This document shows, one piece after another, positions 53,818 to 62,184 of a stretch of DNA of 64,000 bases. Source of the stretch: JAMZMI01 sp963848175 (GTDB lineage: Bacteria > Bacteroidota > Bacteroidia > Cytophagales > Cyclobacteriaceae); NCBI GenBank assembly GCA_963848175.1, contig CAWKCO010000012.1, positions 372,001-436,000 on the forward strand, read 5' to 3'. Both the position numbers and the translations under genes were made by a program. Each line of letters opens with the position of its first letter. Within the stretch, counting starts at the first letter, position 1. Under the pieces are notes generated by a model. The model saw only the letters and a list, made by a program, of their open reading frames with translations, was not told the DNA's origin and searched no databases.

Positions 53818-54098
53818 AGATTGTCTGGGCAGATGAAGCCAATGAAGATTTAGATGAGATCATTGAACATCTTGAAGAGAAGTGGACAGAAAAAGAAACT
53901 CGTCAGTTCTTCACTCGCTTAGAAGAATGTTTGAGCAAGATTAAAGAAGCACCGCATCGCCAAAAAGACTCTATTAGGAAGCCAAAAACCAAAGAATATC
54001 AGCACTCTCCACAGACCACTATATTTTACTCGTTTGATGATAAGGTGGTAAATATTTTACGGTTGTGGGCAAATCTGAAAGACCCGGGAAGGCTGTAA
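53808..54098 (+). CDS. RelE/ParE-family toxin
   Basis: 96 residues (ADEANEDLDEIIEHLEEKWTE, then FTRLEECLSKIKEAPH, TTIFYSFDDKVVNILRLW). The order helix-helix-strands with a W...LKDP end is that of Bacteroidetes ParE/RelE-like toxins. Same family as the toxin at 57876 (ending FWNTFKDPESL). Complete, with its antitoxin upstream, so it could act as an addiction module holding the mobile element in the genome. Confidence 0.75.
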   Translation: MALEIVWADEANEDLDEIIEHLEEKWTEKETRQFFTRLEECLSKIKEAPHRQKDSIRKPKTKEYQHSPQTTIFYSFDDKVVNILRLWANLKDPGRL

Positions 54099-54933
54099 CC
54101 CACCACACAAACCCACCTTTAGGAGCGTATAGTTTTAGTTGGAAAGCCCCATCGAGGGGCAATCCAACTAACGAAGGTAAAGCGGAGTGCTGTCCAGCCG
54201 TGGCAGCATAGATCACGCCAGACCAGCCAGAGATCCGCCAAATAGCGGAACACTGTCTGCCCTACGGGTCTGCGCTGCGCTCCGAGTCTGTCATGCTCTC
54301 TGCTTTTGCCACGTCTTCCCATCACGTCTGTTCTCGGTATTTTTATCACCTATCAGCCGCTCAATGCCAACACTCAAAAACCCAAGCTGAAAGGAAATAA
54401 AAATCCCTACACAGCCCTAGTTTATGCGAGCCTGCGTGCCCTCACCAGACAGGAGTCGCATGGAATGATTAGTTGAAAAAAGAAAGGTATATTCCATGCG
54501 CTCCACACTGCCAGTCGTTCCCTCTGGTCTCTTTCCCTGTCAGGCTGGTGGGAGCACTCGCAGGCGGCTCGCAACCCAACACACAAATCCAGCCGCCAAA
54601 AAAAATCTAACCCTAGCCGGGCGCCCCCAAACCCCCAGGATCAACTGGGGGCTTTTATCTAAAGCGCACAATGGCGCACGGCTAGTGGCGCAAAATAGGA
54701 AGGTTTAGTACATCCATGCCAAAGGCAGATAAACCTTCCGCGCTCTGTCAACAGCCTGCCCCGATCAAGTGCAGTGGTTCGCTTGGATCATTTTTTTGCT
54801 CGAAGCACGCCCAGGAGATGAGCGGAAAGAATGACGTTTTTGCAAGGGCGCACATCAATCAAAAAAACGTCTATACTTTTTCTTTTCAACTGAAAAAAGA
54901 AAACTCTATCTTGGCAATTAATCAGGAATAAAA
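54099..54933 (+). ncRNA. Structured non-coding spacer, copy B (candidate RNA or recombination site)
   Basis: 835 nt between the TA operon and the MGCLRL toxin. Conserved blocks occur in the same order as in copy A: CCCCATCGAGGGG (54147-54159) and GGTAAAGCGGAG (from 54176), ACAGCCCTAG plus TTTATGCGAGCCTGCG (54411-54436), the 69-nt block 54506-54574, and GCTTGGATCATTTTTT (from 54781). GCGAGCCTGCG (54426-54436) can pair with 54559-54572. The enclosed hairpin is GCATGGAAT/ATTCCATGC here, not GTACAGC/GCTGTAC. Near the 3' end ACGTTTTT and AAAAACGT can pair. Confidence 0.55.
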
Positions 54934-55547
54934 TTGGGTTGCCTCAGACTGACATATCGAAATGAAACAAGTCCTTTACGAGTAAGTAGGGACGAAGAAA
55001 TAGATACTCCAAACTGGGAAGTATGGATCAGTGAGAACACCCCAAATCAGCATAAAGAGTGTGAAGATCAACAATCGGGGGGGAGTACGTTTGATAACAT
55101 CCAACCAGGTATAGATCGAGCTGGTGATTTAGGAGGGTTCTTGGTTAGCATAGTTGAGACTCCCTTTGTAATTAGATCCGGGGAATTAGGGATGGTTGGT
55201 GATATGAAAAATATACCTTATAGTCAAGCTAAGAGAGTTCTTAATCAATACACAAAAGGTGCAGTACGAGGCTTGAGAACAGTATCAAGAACAGCAGGAG
55301 TTGCAGGTTTAGTAGTCGGAGCAGGAGTTTCAACTTATCAACTGGAAATGGCCAAGCTTCTGATATAGCGGATTTATTTGTTCTTGGAGCTGGAGCACTT
55401 GTCATAGGTGCTGCTGGGGTTTCGGCAGCTCCTTTTGTAGCAGTTGGAGGATTGATCTACGGTGGAGTGATGTTATTTGGTGGTGAAGATTATATAAACA
55501 ACTCAGCTGCTGGTCAGGCTGTAAGAGGATACTTGGATTTTAAATAG
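54934..55547 (+). pseudogene. Orphan toxin: MGCLRL leader plus tip B1, with a frameshift
   Basis: The start is a TTG where copy A has ATG. The leader is clear (MGCLRLTYRNETSPLRVS, NWEVWISEN, HKECEDQQSGGS). The tip differs from A1: after VSRTAGVAGLVVGAGVSTYQ the frame breaks near 55345-55365. It continues in another frame as ASDIADLFVLGAGALVIG, then FVAVGGLIYGGVMLFGG, to a stop at 55545-55547. The Gly/Ala-rich hydrophobic stretches suggest a membrane-inserting tip. The immunity candidate begins at the next base. A slip-restored product cannot be excluded. Confidence 0.6.
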
Positions 55548-55937
55548 ATGAAGGTGCTGGATTGGTTCTTTAGTGTTTTTTACTTTTTTACCCTTTCAAG
55601 AGGGTCTAGATATGAAAGAGCGAACTTTTTACTTTGGTTCTCTACGTCATTTATTTATGTAGCTGTTTTATACTTGATTTTTACTCTAGTAGAATTACAG
55701 ATTTACAAATCAATGTATTTACCTATATTCTTTTTAATATTTGGGCTTAACTTCCTGATATTGTGGTATATCTATATAAAAAAGAAAAGGTCTAAGCAAG
55801 TGATTGACAATACGGGAGAGGTATCAAAATCTAAAGTTGTTTTGTATCGACTATTCGCAATATTCTTCACTTTTTTTTCAATGGCTCTTACAGTAATAAG
55901 CACTGTTTATTATGGGAAGTTTATTTCCTTTCTTTAA
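55548..55937 (+). CDS. Three-helix membrane protein, candidate immunity to tip B1
   Basis: 129 residues; the ATG directly follows the toxin stop (TAGATG). Hydrophobic helices near 31-50 (WFSTSFIYVAVLYLIFTL), 56-75 (MYLPIFFLIFGLNFLILWY) and 104-125 (LFAIFFTFFSMALTVIS). Membrane immunity proteins are usual for pore-forming toxins, which fits the hydrophobic tip upstream. No family recognised. Confidence 0.55.
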   Translation: MKVLDWFFSVFYFFTLSRGSRYERANFLLWFSTSFIYVAVLYLIFTLVELQIYKSMYLPIFFLIFGLNFLILWYIYIKKKRSKQVIDNTGEVSKSKVVLYRLFAIFFTFFSMALTVISTVYYGKFISFL

Positions 55938-55961
55938 GAATTGAAAATGATAGAAAATCAG

Positions 55962-55990
55962 AAGCCCTTGCAGAAATGTGAGGGCTTTTT
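55962..55990 (+). terminator. Rho-independent terminator
   Basis: AAGCCCT (55962-55968) pairs with AGGGCTT (55981-55987), followed by TTT. It closes the tip B1-immunity transcript and meets the convergent TA relic. Confidence 0.65.
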
Positions 55991-56197
55991 CAGTAATGTC
56001 CTTTAGCGGAATAAATTCTTACTGTATCCTCATCGAGGATTTTATAAACGAGCCTATCTGCCAGTTCCGCTAAAGGGATGCTCTTCCAGTTCTTCCAAAA
56101 GCGTGAGCAGTTTATTGAGAATAGCTTTATTACCAGCTTTTTTATGCGTGGCAATATCGTCATTGGCCTTGTCTGTAAAATCCAGATGATAGCTCAT
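55990..56197 (-). pseudogene. YoeB-like toxin with internal deletion
   Basis: On the minus strand: MSYHLDFTDKANDDIATHKK, then LLEELEEHPFSGTG, then a frame change, then DRLVYKILDEDTVRIYSA and KGHY at the stop. Compared with the toxin at 12908, the PERLKHDLAG..SRRI segment that holds key basic residues is missing. The toxin should therefore be inactive. The antitoxin gene upstream is intact and ends 1 nt before this start codon. Confidence 0.7.
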
Positions 56198-56198
56198 A

Positions 56199-56420
56199 CT
56201 ACAAGCCCAAGAACTCTTTCAGGTTTTCCTTTTCCACCCGTATTACTTTTCCTTCTTTGGCCTGCTGTCTGCTCTCCTGGATTTTGGTTATAAATTCAGG
56301 ATCGTAGGGCTTTTCTTTGGCTACTTCAATCTTCATTTTGAGTGCTTTAGCAAAAGCTTTCAAGGCATTTTCTTGCTTTATGCTCTCTGGATGGATAATA
56401 AAAGAATTTTCTGTTTTCAT
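56199..56420 (-). CDS. Antitoxin paired with the deleted YoeB-like toxin
   Basis: 73 residues. The N-terminal strand FIIHPES, helix KQENALKAFAKALKMKIEVA and the C-terminal EGKVIRVEKENLKEFLGL match short Bacteroidetes antitoxins that accompany YoeB/RelE toxins; the LGL end is also found in the antitoxin at 12660. Intact although its toxin is broken, a state that could protect against related toxins. Confidence 0.65.
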   Translation of the reverse strand: MKTENSFIIHPESIKQENALKAFAKALKMKIEVAKEKPYDPEFITKIQESRQQAKEGKVIRVEKENLKEFLGL

Positions 56421-56639
56421 ATTCTTGAATTAAAGAAACCTTTTAGATGTGTAGATTTTAATATATCAGCCAAGTATCTAGGGTGTTGAGCTTATCAAAT
56501 GCTTCCGAGTCAGGACATTGTCCCAATAAGGGATGAACTTTATCAACCTACTTCTGCTAAGACCGTTTATTTTCGTGTAACAAATTTAACTATTTCATTT
56601 TGACAAACGAAATGTTTGCTGAGGAGTCCTTGCCAGCAT

Positions 56640-56755
56640 TCCCCCCTGCACCTTTGTCCTCCGCTAGCGCCAGCCTTCGGCTGGTGTCCTGCGGGAAAGA
56701 GAGCTCTTTCGCATTTGCTCCCGCACTCGCTCGGCCGAGTGAGCCGTATGTATGT
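56640..56755 (+). repeat. REP-like unit
   Basis: GCTAGCGC (56663-56670) followed by hairpin CAGCC-TTC-GGCTG (56671-56683) and GTGTCCTGCGGG. A second hairpin CTCGGCCGAG lies near 56729. The stem has other bases than the GAGGC/GCCTC units but keeps pairing. From 56421 to 56640 nothing else was recognised. Confidence 0.65.
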
Positions 56756-57015
56756 GGCTTTGAGCCTGAGAAATAAAAGGCTAGAGGTTCAAAACATGGT
56801 AGGACATATTTATAGCATCGAGACATACAAAAGAGAGTGCTACACGACCTGCGAAAATCTTTAAGAGCAATACCATTCTTCAAATGGATAGAAAATGAAA
56901 TTGTTATCTTTACAAAAAGAGCGTAGTATTATGGACATACAAGCAGAAAAGCTCAATATAATTGAGTAGTTAGCGGGAATAAATGACAGCAAAATCATCA
57001 GACAATTTAAGAGTC
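56756..57015 (+). repeat. 260-bp direct repeat, first copy (recombinase tail plus antitoxin start)
   Basis: Nearly base-identical to 57460-57719 (offset 704). It holds the tail of a tyrosine recombinase 2 (LEVQNMVGHIYSIETYKR, premature stop, then EQYHSSNG-stop at 56891) and the start of an antitoxin gene at 56931 (MDIQAEKLNIIE then TAG, where the second copy has TGG). It is cut at 57015 by a REP unit. Both genes in it are dead. Confidence 0.75.
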
Positions 57016-57060
57016 CTCCGCTAGCGCGAGGCTGTGCCTCGTGTCCTATGTTCCTGATTG
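57016..57060 (+). repeat. REP-like unit interrupting an antitoxin gene
   Basis: GCTAGCGC (57020-57027), hairpin GAGGC-TGT-GCCTC (57028-57040), GTGTCCTA. It begins exactly where the direct repeat, and with it the antitoxin reading frame, ends. Confidence 0.65.
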
Positions 57061-57078
57061 ATCCTGCGAGACCAATAG

Positions 57079-57177
57079 CCAGCAGGTCACCGCTACATGA
57101 GCAGTGCCGAAAGCTATTTGCAGCATGATATGGAAGTGTTAAAAGAGGAAGTTCAGCAATATCATCCGCTGGGATAG
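57079..57177 (+). pseudogene. Relic of tyrosine recombinase 3' end
   Basis: One frame reads PAGHRYMSSAESYLQHDMEV, then LKEEVQQYHPLG and a stop at 57175-57177. AGHRY.SS.E.Y is the final catalytic block of tyrosine recombinases. A stop (TAG, 57076-57078) precedes it. A truncated antitoxin starts 53 nt later. Confidence 0.65.
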
Positions 57178-57230
57178 AATCATTAGAGAATGAAAATCGT
57201 TAACTTTAAAGCAACAAAAGTATGATACAC

Positions 57231-57371
57231 ATGGACGTACAAGCAGAGAAACTTTACTTGATAGAACAATTAGCCCAATTGCAAGATATTAGCATCATTC
57301 AAAAGGTTAAAGAAGTTTTACTGAGTTCTGATGGTGGAAAAGCTGTAGGTACAACCCTGATGGGAGTATAA
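57231..57371 (+). pseudogene. Truncated antitoxin
   Basis: 46 codons, MDVQAEKLYLIEQLAQLQDI at the start, resembling the antitoxin at 57635 (MDIQAEKLNIIEWLAGINDS). The second half is replaced by unrelated codons ending at a REP unit (CCTCGTGTCCTACGG from 57373). No toxin gene follows. AATCGTTAACTTTAAAG upstream looks like the promoter motif of the other TA operons. Confidence 0.55.
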
Positions 57372-57372
57372 T

Positions 57373-57459
57373 CCTCGTGTCCTACGGTATGAAAGAAGAA
57401 ACCTCCTGCACTCGCTCGGCTGTGTGCGGCCGGTTAGGCCGAGTGAGCCGTATGTTTGA
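57373..57459 (+). repeat. REP-like unit
   Basis: CCTCGTGTCCTACGGTATGAAAG followed by a longer hairpin containing CTCGGC...GGCCGAG (57413-57444). The left hairpin arm (GCTAGCGCGAGG) is missing. It joins the truncated antitoxin to the second 260-bp repeat. Confidence 0.55.
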
Positions 57460-57460
57460 G

Positions 57461-57595
57461 GCTTTGAGCCTGAGAAATAAAAGGCTAGAGGTTCAAAACA
57501 TGGTAGGACATATTTATAGCATCGAGACATACAAAAGAGAGTGCTACACGACCTGCGAAAATCTTTAAGAGCAATACCATTCTTCAAATGGATAG
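57461..57595 (+). pseudogene. Relic of tyrosine recombinase 3' end (second repeat copy)
   Basis: ALSLRNKRLEVQNMVGHIYS, then IETYKRECYTTCENL, an in-frame TAA, and EQYHSSNG-stop at 57593-57595. Compare AL.IE..NIIEVQ.MAGH..INSTERYKR...L...L.QYHP in the intact recombinase 2. The antitoxin at 57635 starts 39 nt after the end. Confidence 0.7.
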
Positions 57596-57634
57596 AAAAT
57601 GAAATTGTTATCTTTACAAAAAGAGCGTAGTATT

Positions 57635-57871
57635 ATGGACATACAAGCAGAAAAGCTCAATATAATTGAGTGGTTAGCGGGAATAAATGACAGCAAAATC
57701 ATCAGACAATTTAAGAGTCTCCAAAAGTCCAATCAAAAACAGGCAGATCTTACAATTTCAGAGAAATCTGGCATTGATAATGGCTTAAATTCCATTGCAG
57801 AAGGTAAAGTTCATACCCATGAATCAGTGATGGAATCTACGAGGGAGAAATACCCAAACCTCTTCAAGTAA
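57635..57871 (+). CDS. Antitoxin of a ParE/RelE module
   Basis: 78 residues from ATG 57635 (MDIQAEKLNIIEWLAGINDS); an in-frame ATG at 57599 lies within the promoter-like stretch and is rejected. Typical N-terminal helix pair followed by a flexible tail (GKVHTHESVMESTREKYPNL). The toxin gene begins 4 nt downstream. Confidence 0.75.
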   Translation: MDIQAEKLNIIEWLAGINDSKIIRQFKSLQKSNQKQADLTISEKSGIDNGLNSIAEGKVHTHESVMESTREKYPNLFK

Positions 57872-57875
57872 GTTT

Positions 57876-58163
57876 ATGGAAATCATCTGGTCGGAGGATG
57901 CTAAGTTGGATTATGACAGCAATATCGAATACTTACTGAAAAATTGGACAGAGGAATCAGCAATCAATTTTATAGATGAAGTTGAAATCATTCTGGAGCT
58001 AATAAAAGCGAACCCTAAACTCTATCCAAAGAGTGCTTACAAATCGATTAGAAGAGCAGTAATCAGAAAGCAAATCACACTCTTCTATCAGGAGAAAGGA
58101 TCAACAATTTACTTGGTTCGTTTTTGGAATACATTTAAAGATCCTGAGTCATTGAATCTGTAG
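57876..58163 (+). CDS. ParE/RelE-family toxin
   Basis: 95 residues: IIWSEDAKLDYDSNIEYLLK, then ESAINFIDEVEIILELIKAN, RRAVIRKQITLFYQEKGS and VRFWNTFKDPESL. Same family as the toxin at 53808. Complete and paired with an intact antitoxin, the only apparently working TA operon in the 56-58.7 kb graveyard. Confidence 0.78.
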   Translation: MEIIWSEDAKLDYDSNIEYLLKNWTEESAINFIDEVEIILELIKANPKLYPKSAYKSIRRAVIRKQITLFYQEKGSTIYLVRFWNTFKDPESLNL

Positions 58164-58454
58164 TCTAAGAACTTTAGTGATGAGTGAAAGAAAGACAGAA
58201 TTTACTGGCTAGAATAATAGGAAATAATACACAGGAAGAAGTTATATCTAACTGTGCAATGTTGTTTAGCCCATGCGATCGGATCGAATCAATTTGAGAT
58301 AAGTGATCAAAACAGGGTAGAGCTGATTTTCAGTCTGTTGCCATTTCAATTATATGTGAGTCATGTAGAGTTTTCGCGTTTAGTCATTCCAGAATGGAAT
58401 CTTAATCTCAATAAAAGGTAAAGAATCCAATTCAGAACGGGTAAAGTGTTCTCT
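58164..58454. other. Gene-free stretch, probably decayed DNA
   Basis: No open frame of credible quality was found on either strand, and no REP hairpin of the local family. It lies between an intact TA operon and a broken ParE gene, so it probably held the antitoxin of the latter. Confidence 0.35.
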
Positions 58455-58726
58455 GGTCAGTGAGAGCCACGGAATCATTGAAGGAGCATTATTACCATAT
58501 CAAGCAAGACTCAGCTCCTGCTGCAAAAAGTGTAAAATCTGAAATTATCAATGCTTCAAAAAGTTTAAACATCTATCCCGAGAAATATCAGTTGGATGAG
58601 TACTATCCAAACAATCCGGGAAATATCAGGAGGTTTTTTAGATGGAGCTACAGGTAGTTTATGAGGTCAACGAAAAGACTATTGATATTTTGAATGTCTT
58701 ACACACTAGTCAAGAACCACACAGAG
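58455..58726 (+). pseudogene. ParE-like toxin, frameshifted
   Basis: WSVRATESLKEHYYHIKQDS, then AAKSVKSEI, YPNNPGNIRRFFRWSYR and a TAG. One base change in register at about 58654 restores VVYEVNEKTIDILNVLHTSQ to a stop at 58726. This is a standard ParE toxin order. The N-terminal beta strand and the antitoxin gene are lost. Confidence 0.65.
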
Positions 58727-59002
58727 AATAATCAAAACGTACAGTCATTCCCAAATATGACGATTTTTGAAAAAAGTTTAAAGGTTGGTTAATCTGAGCG
58801 TCTAAAATGAAATCCTTTGTAATCCAAATGCCTTGCCTGCTAGGTCGAGCAGGATATATGAAGCTCTGAGCCTTCTTTTCCAAATGTCAAGAGATATTTG
58901 TGATATAAAAAGACACAATAGAATGGCGATACTACGAAATTTACGCTCCTCATCTTCCAAACAATCCAAAACCATTTCGTTGGCGTGACTTATCTTTCCC
59001 TC

Positions 59003-60223
59003 ATGAATCACAAACTACAAGGAGGGATACTTTCTTATGTTTTAGCTATCAGCTTGCTAGTGAGTACGGGGCTTTCCATGCTTACGCTGTATGTCTATTA
59101 CGCCAGAGTAGAGTACAAGCTCTTTGAAAAAAGAAACAGACTTGTAGAAAATTCAGCTACTGGCATAGACCTGACCAGAGCTGCGGCCGTGGTGCTGGAG
59201 TATGATCAGTCGATCTCCCTCGATCTTTACGGCGATGGATTGGATAGTATCAGTATCAAGAAATCACATTGGGGCGTAATGGATCGATACGAAGTGGTTT
59301 CTTTTTTCAATGAACTCTCTTTTTCCAAGCATTACATCCTTGCTCCGCGACCAACAGAAGAAGGGCGTTCTGCGGTTTATCTACAAGATGATGGCAGGCC
59401 TGTATCGGTAGTCGGCAAGACGAAACTAACAGGGGCTTGTTATTTACCCAAGGCAGGCATACAAAGTGCCTATATCAATAGGGTGGGCTATACCAATAAA
59501 GAACTCATCTATGGGGATAAGAAACAAAGTGAAAAGGAATTTCCTGAAGTAGAACTGGAGGATTATATCAACACAATTGTTGGGGCAGAAGGGGTGCTAC
59601 TAGATGAACCAGTGGACACTGCTCATTCTTTTCAGCGGGAGGTATTGATTATCGAAGGGACGGACTTAGCACTATTCTCCAAGTTAAAAGGCCATATCAT
59701 CATTCGCGCAAGTAGAAAAATAGTATTTACATCTGATGCAAGTGTTGAAGATGTAGTGGCTTATGCACCGGTGATTGAGCTTGATTCAGGGTTTGAGGGG
59801 AGTGGTCAGTTCTTTGCGCAAGACACTATATTGGTGCATAAATATGCAAAACTCAAATACCCATCCGTACTGGCTGTATATAATCAGGACAAGCCTGCCA
59901 TAATACATTTACAGGACAGCAGCGAGGTGAATGGGTGGATCATGATGGATGGACGTGATGAAGGGTTGAGACGGAGAGTGGTGTTTTTGGATGATCAGTC
60001 TACCTTTACGGGTATGATTTATTGCAATGGAATGGTGGAATGTTACGGATCGATCCTGGGAAACGTTACCACGCGTCGGTTTTTGGTCAACGCACCATCT
60101 GCCGTTTATGAAAACTATTTGATGAATGCTACGATAGATGCTACACAGTTGCCTCCAGATTTTCTTATTTTGCCACAATGGTTCAATTCTGATACCACAG
60201 AAGTATTAAAGTATCTTTATTGA
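59003..60223 (+). CDS. PilX-like/large minor pseudopilin-associated protein
   Basis: 406 residues from ATG 59003 (58985 also possible). A single N-terminal transmembrane helix (ILSYVLAISLLVSTGLSMLTLYVYY) without a class-III cleavage motif is followed by a beta-rich domain with parallel-helix-like character (FEGSGQFFAQDTILVHKYAK, SEVNGWIMMDG, FTGMIYCNGMVECYGS). It is the first gene of the second secretion operon and is followed 5 nt later by a pseudopilin. No closer family recognised; the gene position suggests a pilus-tip or export-related role. Confidence 0.6.
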   Translation: MNHKLQGGILSYVLAISLLVSTGLSMLTLYVYYARVEYKLFEKRNRLVENSATGIDLTRAAAVVLEYDQSISLDLYGDGLDSISIKKSHWGVMDRYEVVSFFNELSFSKHYILAPRPTEEGRSAVYLQDDGRPVSVVGKTKLTGACYLPKAGIQSAYINRVGYTNKELIYGDKKQSEKEFPEVELEDYINTIVGAEGVLLDEPVDTAHSFQREVLIIEGTDLALFSKLKGHIIIRASRKIVFTSDASVEDVVAYAPVIELDSGFEGSGQFFAQDTILVHKYAKLKYPSVLAVYNQDKPAIIHLQDSSEVNGWIMMDGRDEGLRRRVVFLDDQSTFTGMIYCNGMVECYGSILGNVTTRRFLVNAPSAVYENYLMNATIDATQLPPDFLILPQWFNSDTTEVLKYLY

Positions 60224-60228
60224 CTTAA

Positions 60229-60567
60229 ATGAAGAAGTTAAAGTCGTTTACCATTATAGAGGGCATAGTATCCATGGTATTATTGAGTATTGTGCTTTCG
60301 GTGACAGTGCTTATTTCATTTAATCTTTATAAGTCTTTTCCGGCTCAGCACCAGCAGTTCATGCGTAGTGTATTGACTCAGCAGATGGATTCGATTATTC
60401 AATCGGGTTCACTCGACAACCTAGAATACGCACAAGGAGGATATTATATCGAATATCAATCAGAACAAGCCGCAGAACTTAAAAATATGAGGTTGGCAAA
60501 GGGTGTGATCTCAGATTCACTTGGACATGTATGGGAAACCAAGAAGCTATTTGTACATTATGAGTGA
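60229..60567 (+). CDS. Minor pseudopilin (GspI/GspH-like)
   Basis: 112 residues. Class-III leader KKLKS|FTIIEGIVSMVLLSIVL with Glu at +5 and a hydrophobic helix, then a short globular part. It would be cleaved by the peptidase at 18796. The next pseudopilin overlaps its stop. Confidence 0.75.
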   Translation: MKKLKSFTIIEGIVSMVLLSIVLSVTVLISFNLYKSFPAQHQQFMRSVLTQQMDSIIQSGSLDNLEYAQGGYYIEYQSEQAAELKNMRLAKGVISDSLGHVWETKKLFVHYE

Positions 60568-61009
60568 TCCTTTGAAATCTTTTACCATCATAGAAATGCT
60601 CGTAAGTATGCTAGTGGCATCCATACTGCTATTGTTGGCATGGAATCTTGTTTTGTACGCCAATGATTACAAAAGACTGGTTGAGGCTAAAGCCCAGCAA
60701 ACGGTATCTATGGAGCGGATGAAGTACTGGATAAAAAGAGACCTCAGCGCCAGTGCTACTATCGAACTTGCAGGCATTGAACTAAGATGTATGGGGCATA
60801 TAGATACGAGCATGTACATTTTTTCTGATAGTAAGATTGTTCGATTTCAGGGTTTGTTCTCTGATTCGACCAATGTGGGGTTGTCGTTGGAGCTTGATAC
60901 GGGTAATGTGGAGATTAGCGGATGTTTTTTGGTTAATCAGCACCCTGTTGAGTGTTTCACCAGTGAGTTAAATGTGTCGAGTGAGATGAAAGTAAATAAG
61001 CCGAAATGA
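60560..61009 (+). CDS. Minor pseudopilin (GspJ-like)
   Basis: 149 residues from ATG 60560, overlapping the previous stop by 8 nt; an earlier in-frame start would precede the leader and is rejected. Leader DPLKS|FTIIEMLVSMLVASILLLLAW, Glu at +5. The globular part has GspJ-like size (QQTVSMERMKYWIKRDLSAS). Its stop overlaps the gspF start (ATGA). Confidence 0.75.
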   Translation: MSDPLKSFTIIEMLVSMLVASILLLLAWNLVLYANDYKRLVEAKAQQTVSMERMKYWIKRDLSASATIELAGIELRCMGHIDTSMYIFSDSKIVRFQGLFSDSTNVGLSLELDTGNVEISGCFLVNQHPVECFTSELNVSSEMKVNKPK

Positions 61010-62148
61010 AGATTCCGAAGCAGATCAATAAGAAAAAGCAAGCTCAAAGTACAGGTGAAGCGCCTAAAAAGTCTTTTTTGGAGCGGGATATTGAATTGTT
61101 TCCTCACAAAATAGCCGATAGAGAGAAGGAGATGATTTATAGGCAGCTTAATGTCCTTCAAAAATCAGGAGTAGATATTCGTACATGCTTTGAAATACTT
61201 TTTAAGCAACTAAAAAATAAGAAAACGAAAGAAAAGCTTCAGCTCGTTTTGGAGGAGTTGATCAAAGGGAAGTCTCTTTCAGGCGCAGTTGCAGGATTTT
61301 CTGATTTTACTCCTTACGAAGTATTTTCCTTACAAATAGGAGAGGAGACAGGACGGCTACCTATCGTACTCCAGAAGCTGACGGAATATTTTGAAAATAA
61401 AATTGCTCAGAAAAGACAGGTAATGAGCGCCATTTCTTACCCCATCATGATTGTATTTACCTCGTTTGGCGCGGTGAGTTTTATGATATTTTTCATCATT
61501 CCGATGTTCGAGGAAGTGTTTCTGCGCTTCAATAGCGAGCTGCCCTCACTTACCAGGATGGTGATTGGTTTTTCCCATTCCCTTAAGGCAAATGCCAAGT
61601 ATTTTTTTGTTGTTTTATTGTCGATAGGGGGGCTGCTCTATTTCTATAGAAAAGACATGCGATTGCGATTGGCCAAAGAATGGTTGATTATAAGAATGCC
61701 ATTGATCGGAGATATCTATAAGGAGATATATTTGGCTCGCTTCTGTGATTCTATGTCCCTTTTGATTTCCGCCTCCGTGCCCATGATTCATACTCTGGAA
61801 ATGGTACAAAAGATGATTGGCTTTGTACATATAGAGCAAGTAATTGGTACCATCAAAACTGATTTGATTCAAGGAAAGACACTGACAAAGGCTTTTGAAA
61901 GTCATGCCATTTTTGATGATCAAATGAAGGCATTAATTAAAGTTGGAGAAGAGGTGAACCAACTTGGAAATTTCTTTCAGAAATTGGCTACTGATTACAC
62001 AGAAAATGTAAAACATCGAACAGCACTATTCTCCACTTTTTTAGAACCCTTTATGATTATCTTTCTGGGTTTAGTGGTAGGACTTATTCTGGTTGCCATG
62101 TATTTACCGATGTTCCAGCTCTCATCTAATATGAACTTTGGAGGTTGA
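61006..62148 (+). CDS. gspF: Inner-membrane platform protein GspF/PilC
   Basis: 380 residues. Two GspF repeats: LNVLQKSGVDIRTCFEILFK...GEETGRLPIVLQKLTEYFE with a helix pair, then ISASVPMIHTLEMVQKMIGF...KVGEEVNQLGNFFQKLATDY and a final transmembrane helix (FMIIFLGLVVGLILVAMYLPMF). This is the essential partner of the ATPase at 19256, but it is encoded about 40 kb away. The start overlaps the preceding stop. Confidence 0.9.
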   Translation: MKIPKQINKKKQAQSTGEAPKKSFLERDIELFPHKIADREKEMIYRQLNVLQKSGVDIRTCFEILFKQLKNKKTKEKLQLVLEELIKGKSLSGAVAGFSDFTPYEVFSLQIGEETGRLPIVLQKLTEYFENKIAQKRQVMSAISYPIMIVFTSFGAVSFMIFFIIPMFEEVFLRFNSELPSLTRMVIGFSHSLKANAKYFFVVLLSIGGLLYFYRKDMRLRLAKEWLIIRMPLIGDIYKEIYLARFCDSMSLLISASVPMIHTLEMVQKMIGFVHIEQVIGTIKTDLIQGKTLTKAFESHAIFDDQMKALIKVGEEVNQLGNFFQKLATDYTENVKHRTALFSTFLEPFMIIFLGLVVGLILVAMYLPMFQLSSNMNFGG

Positions 62149-62184
62149 TTGCATAACTTTGAATCAAAAATAACTAGAACGCTT

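Noticed and set aside
38637..55937. Conjugative element or complete prophage
   Set aside because: No relaxase, type IV secretion, capsid, portal, terminase or tail gene was found; only primase, recombinases, regulator and TA/toxin cargo.
58802..59011. 69-codon minus-strand open frame
   Set aside because: Overlaps the start of the PilX-like gene and has no recognisable pattern; probably a shadow.
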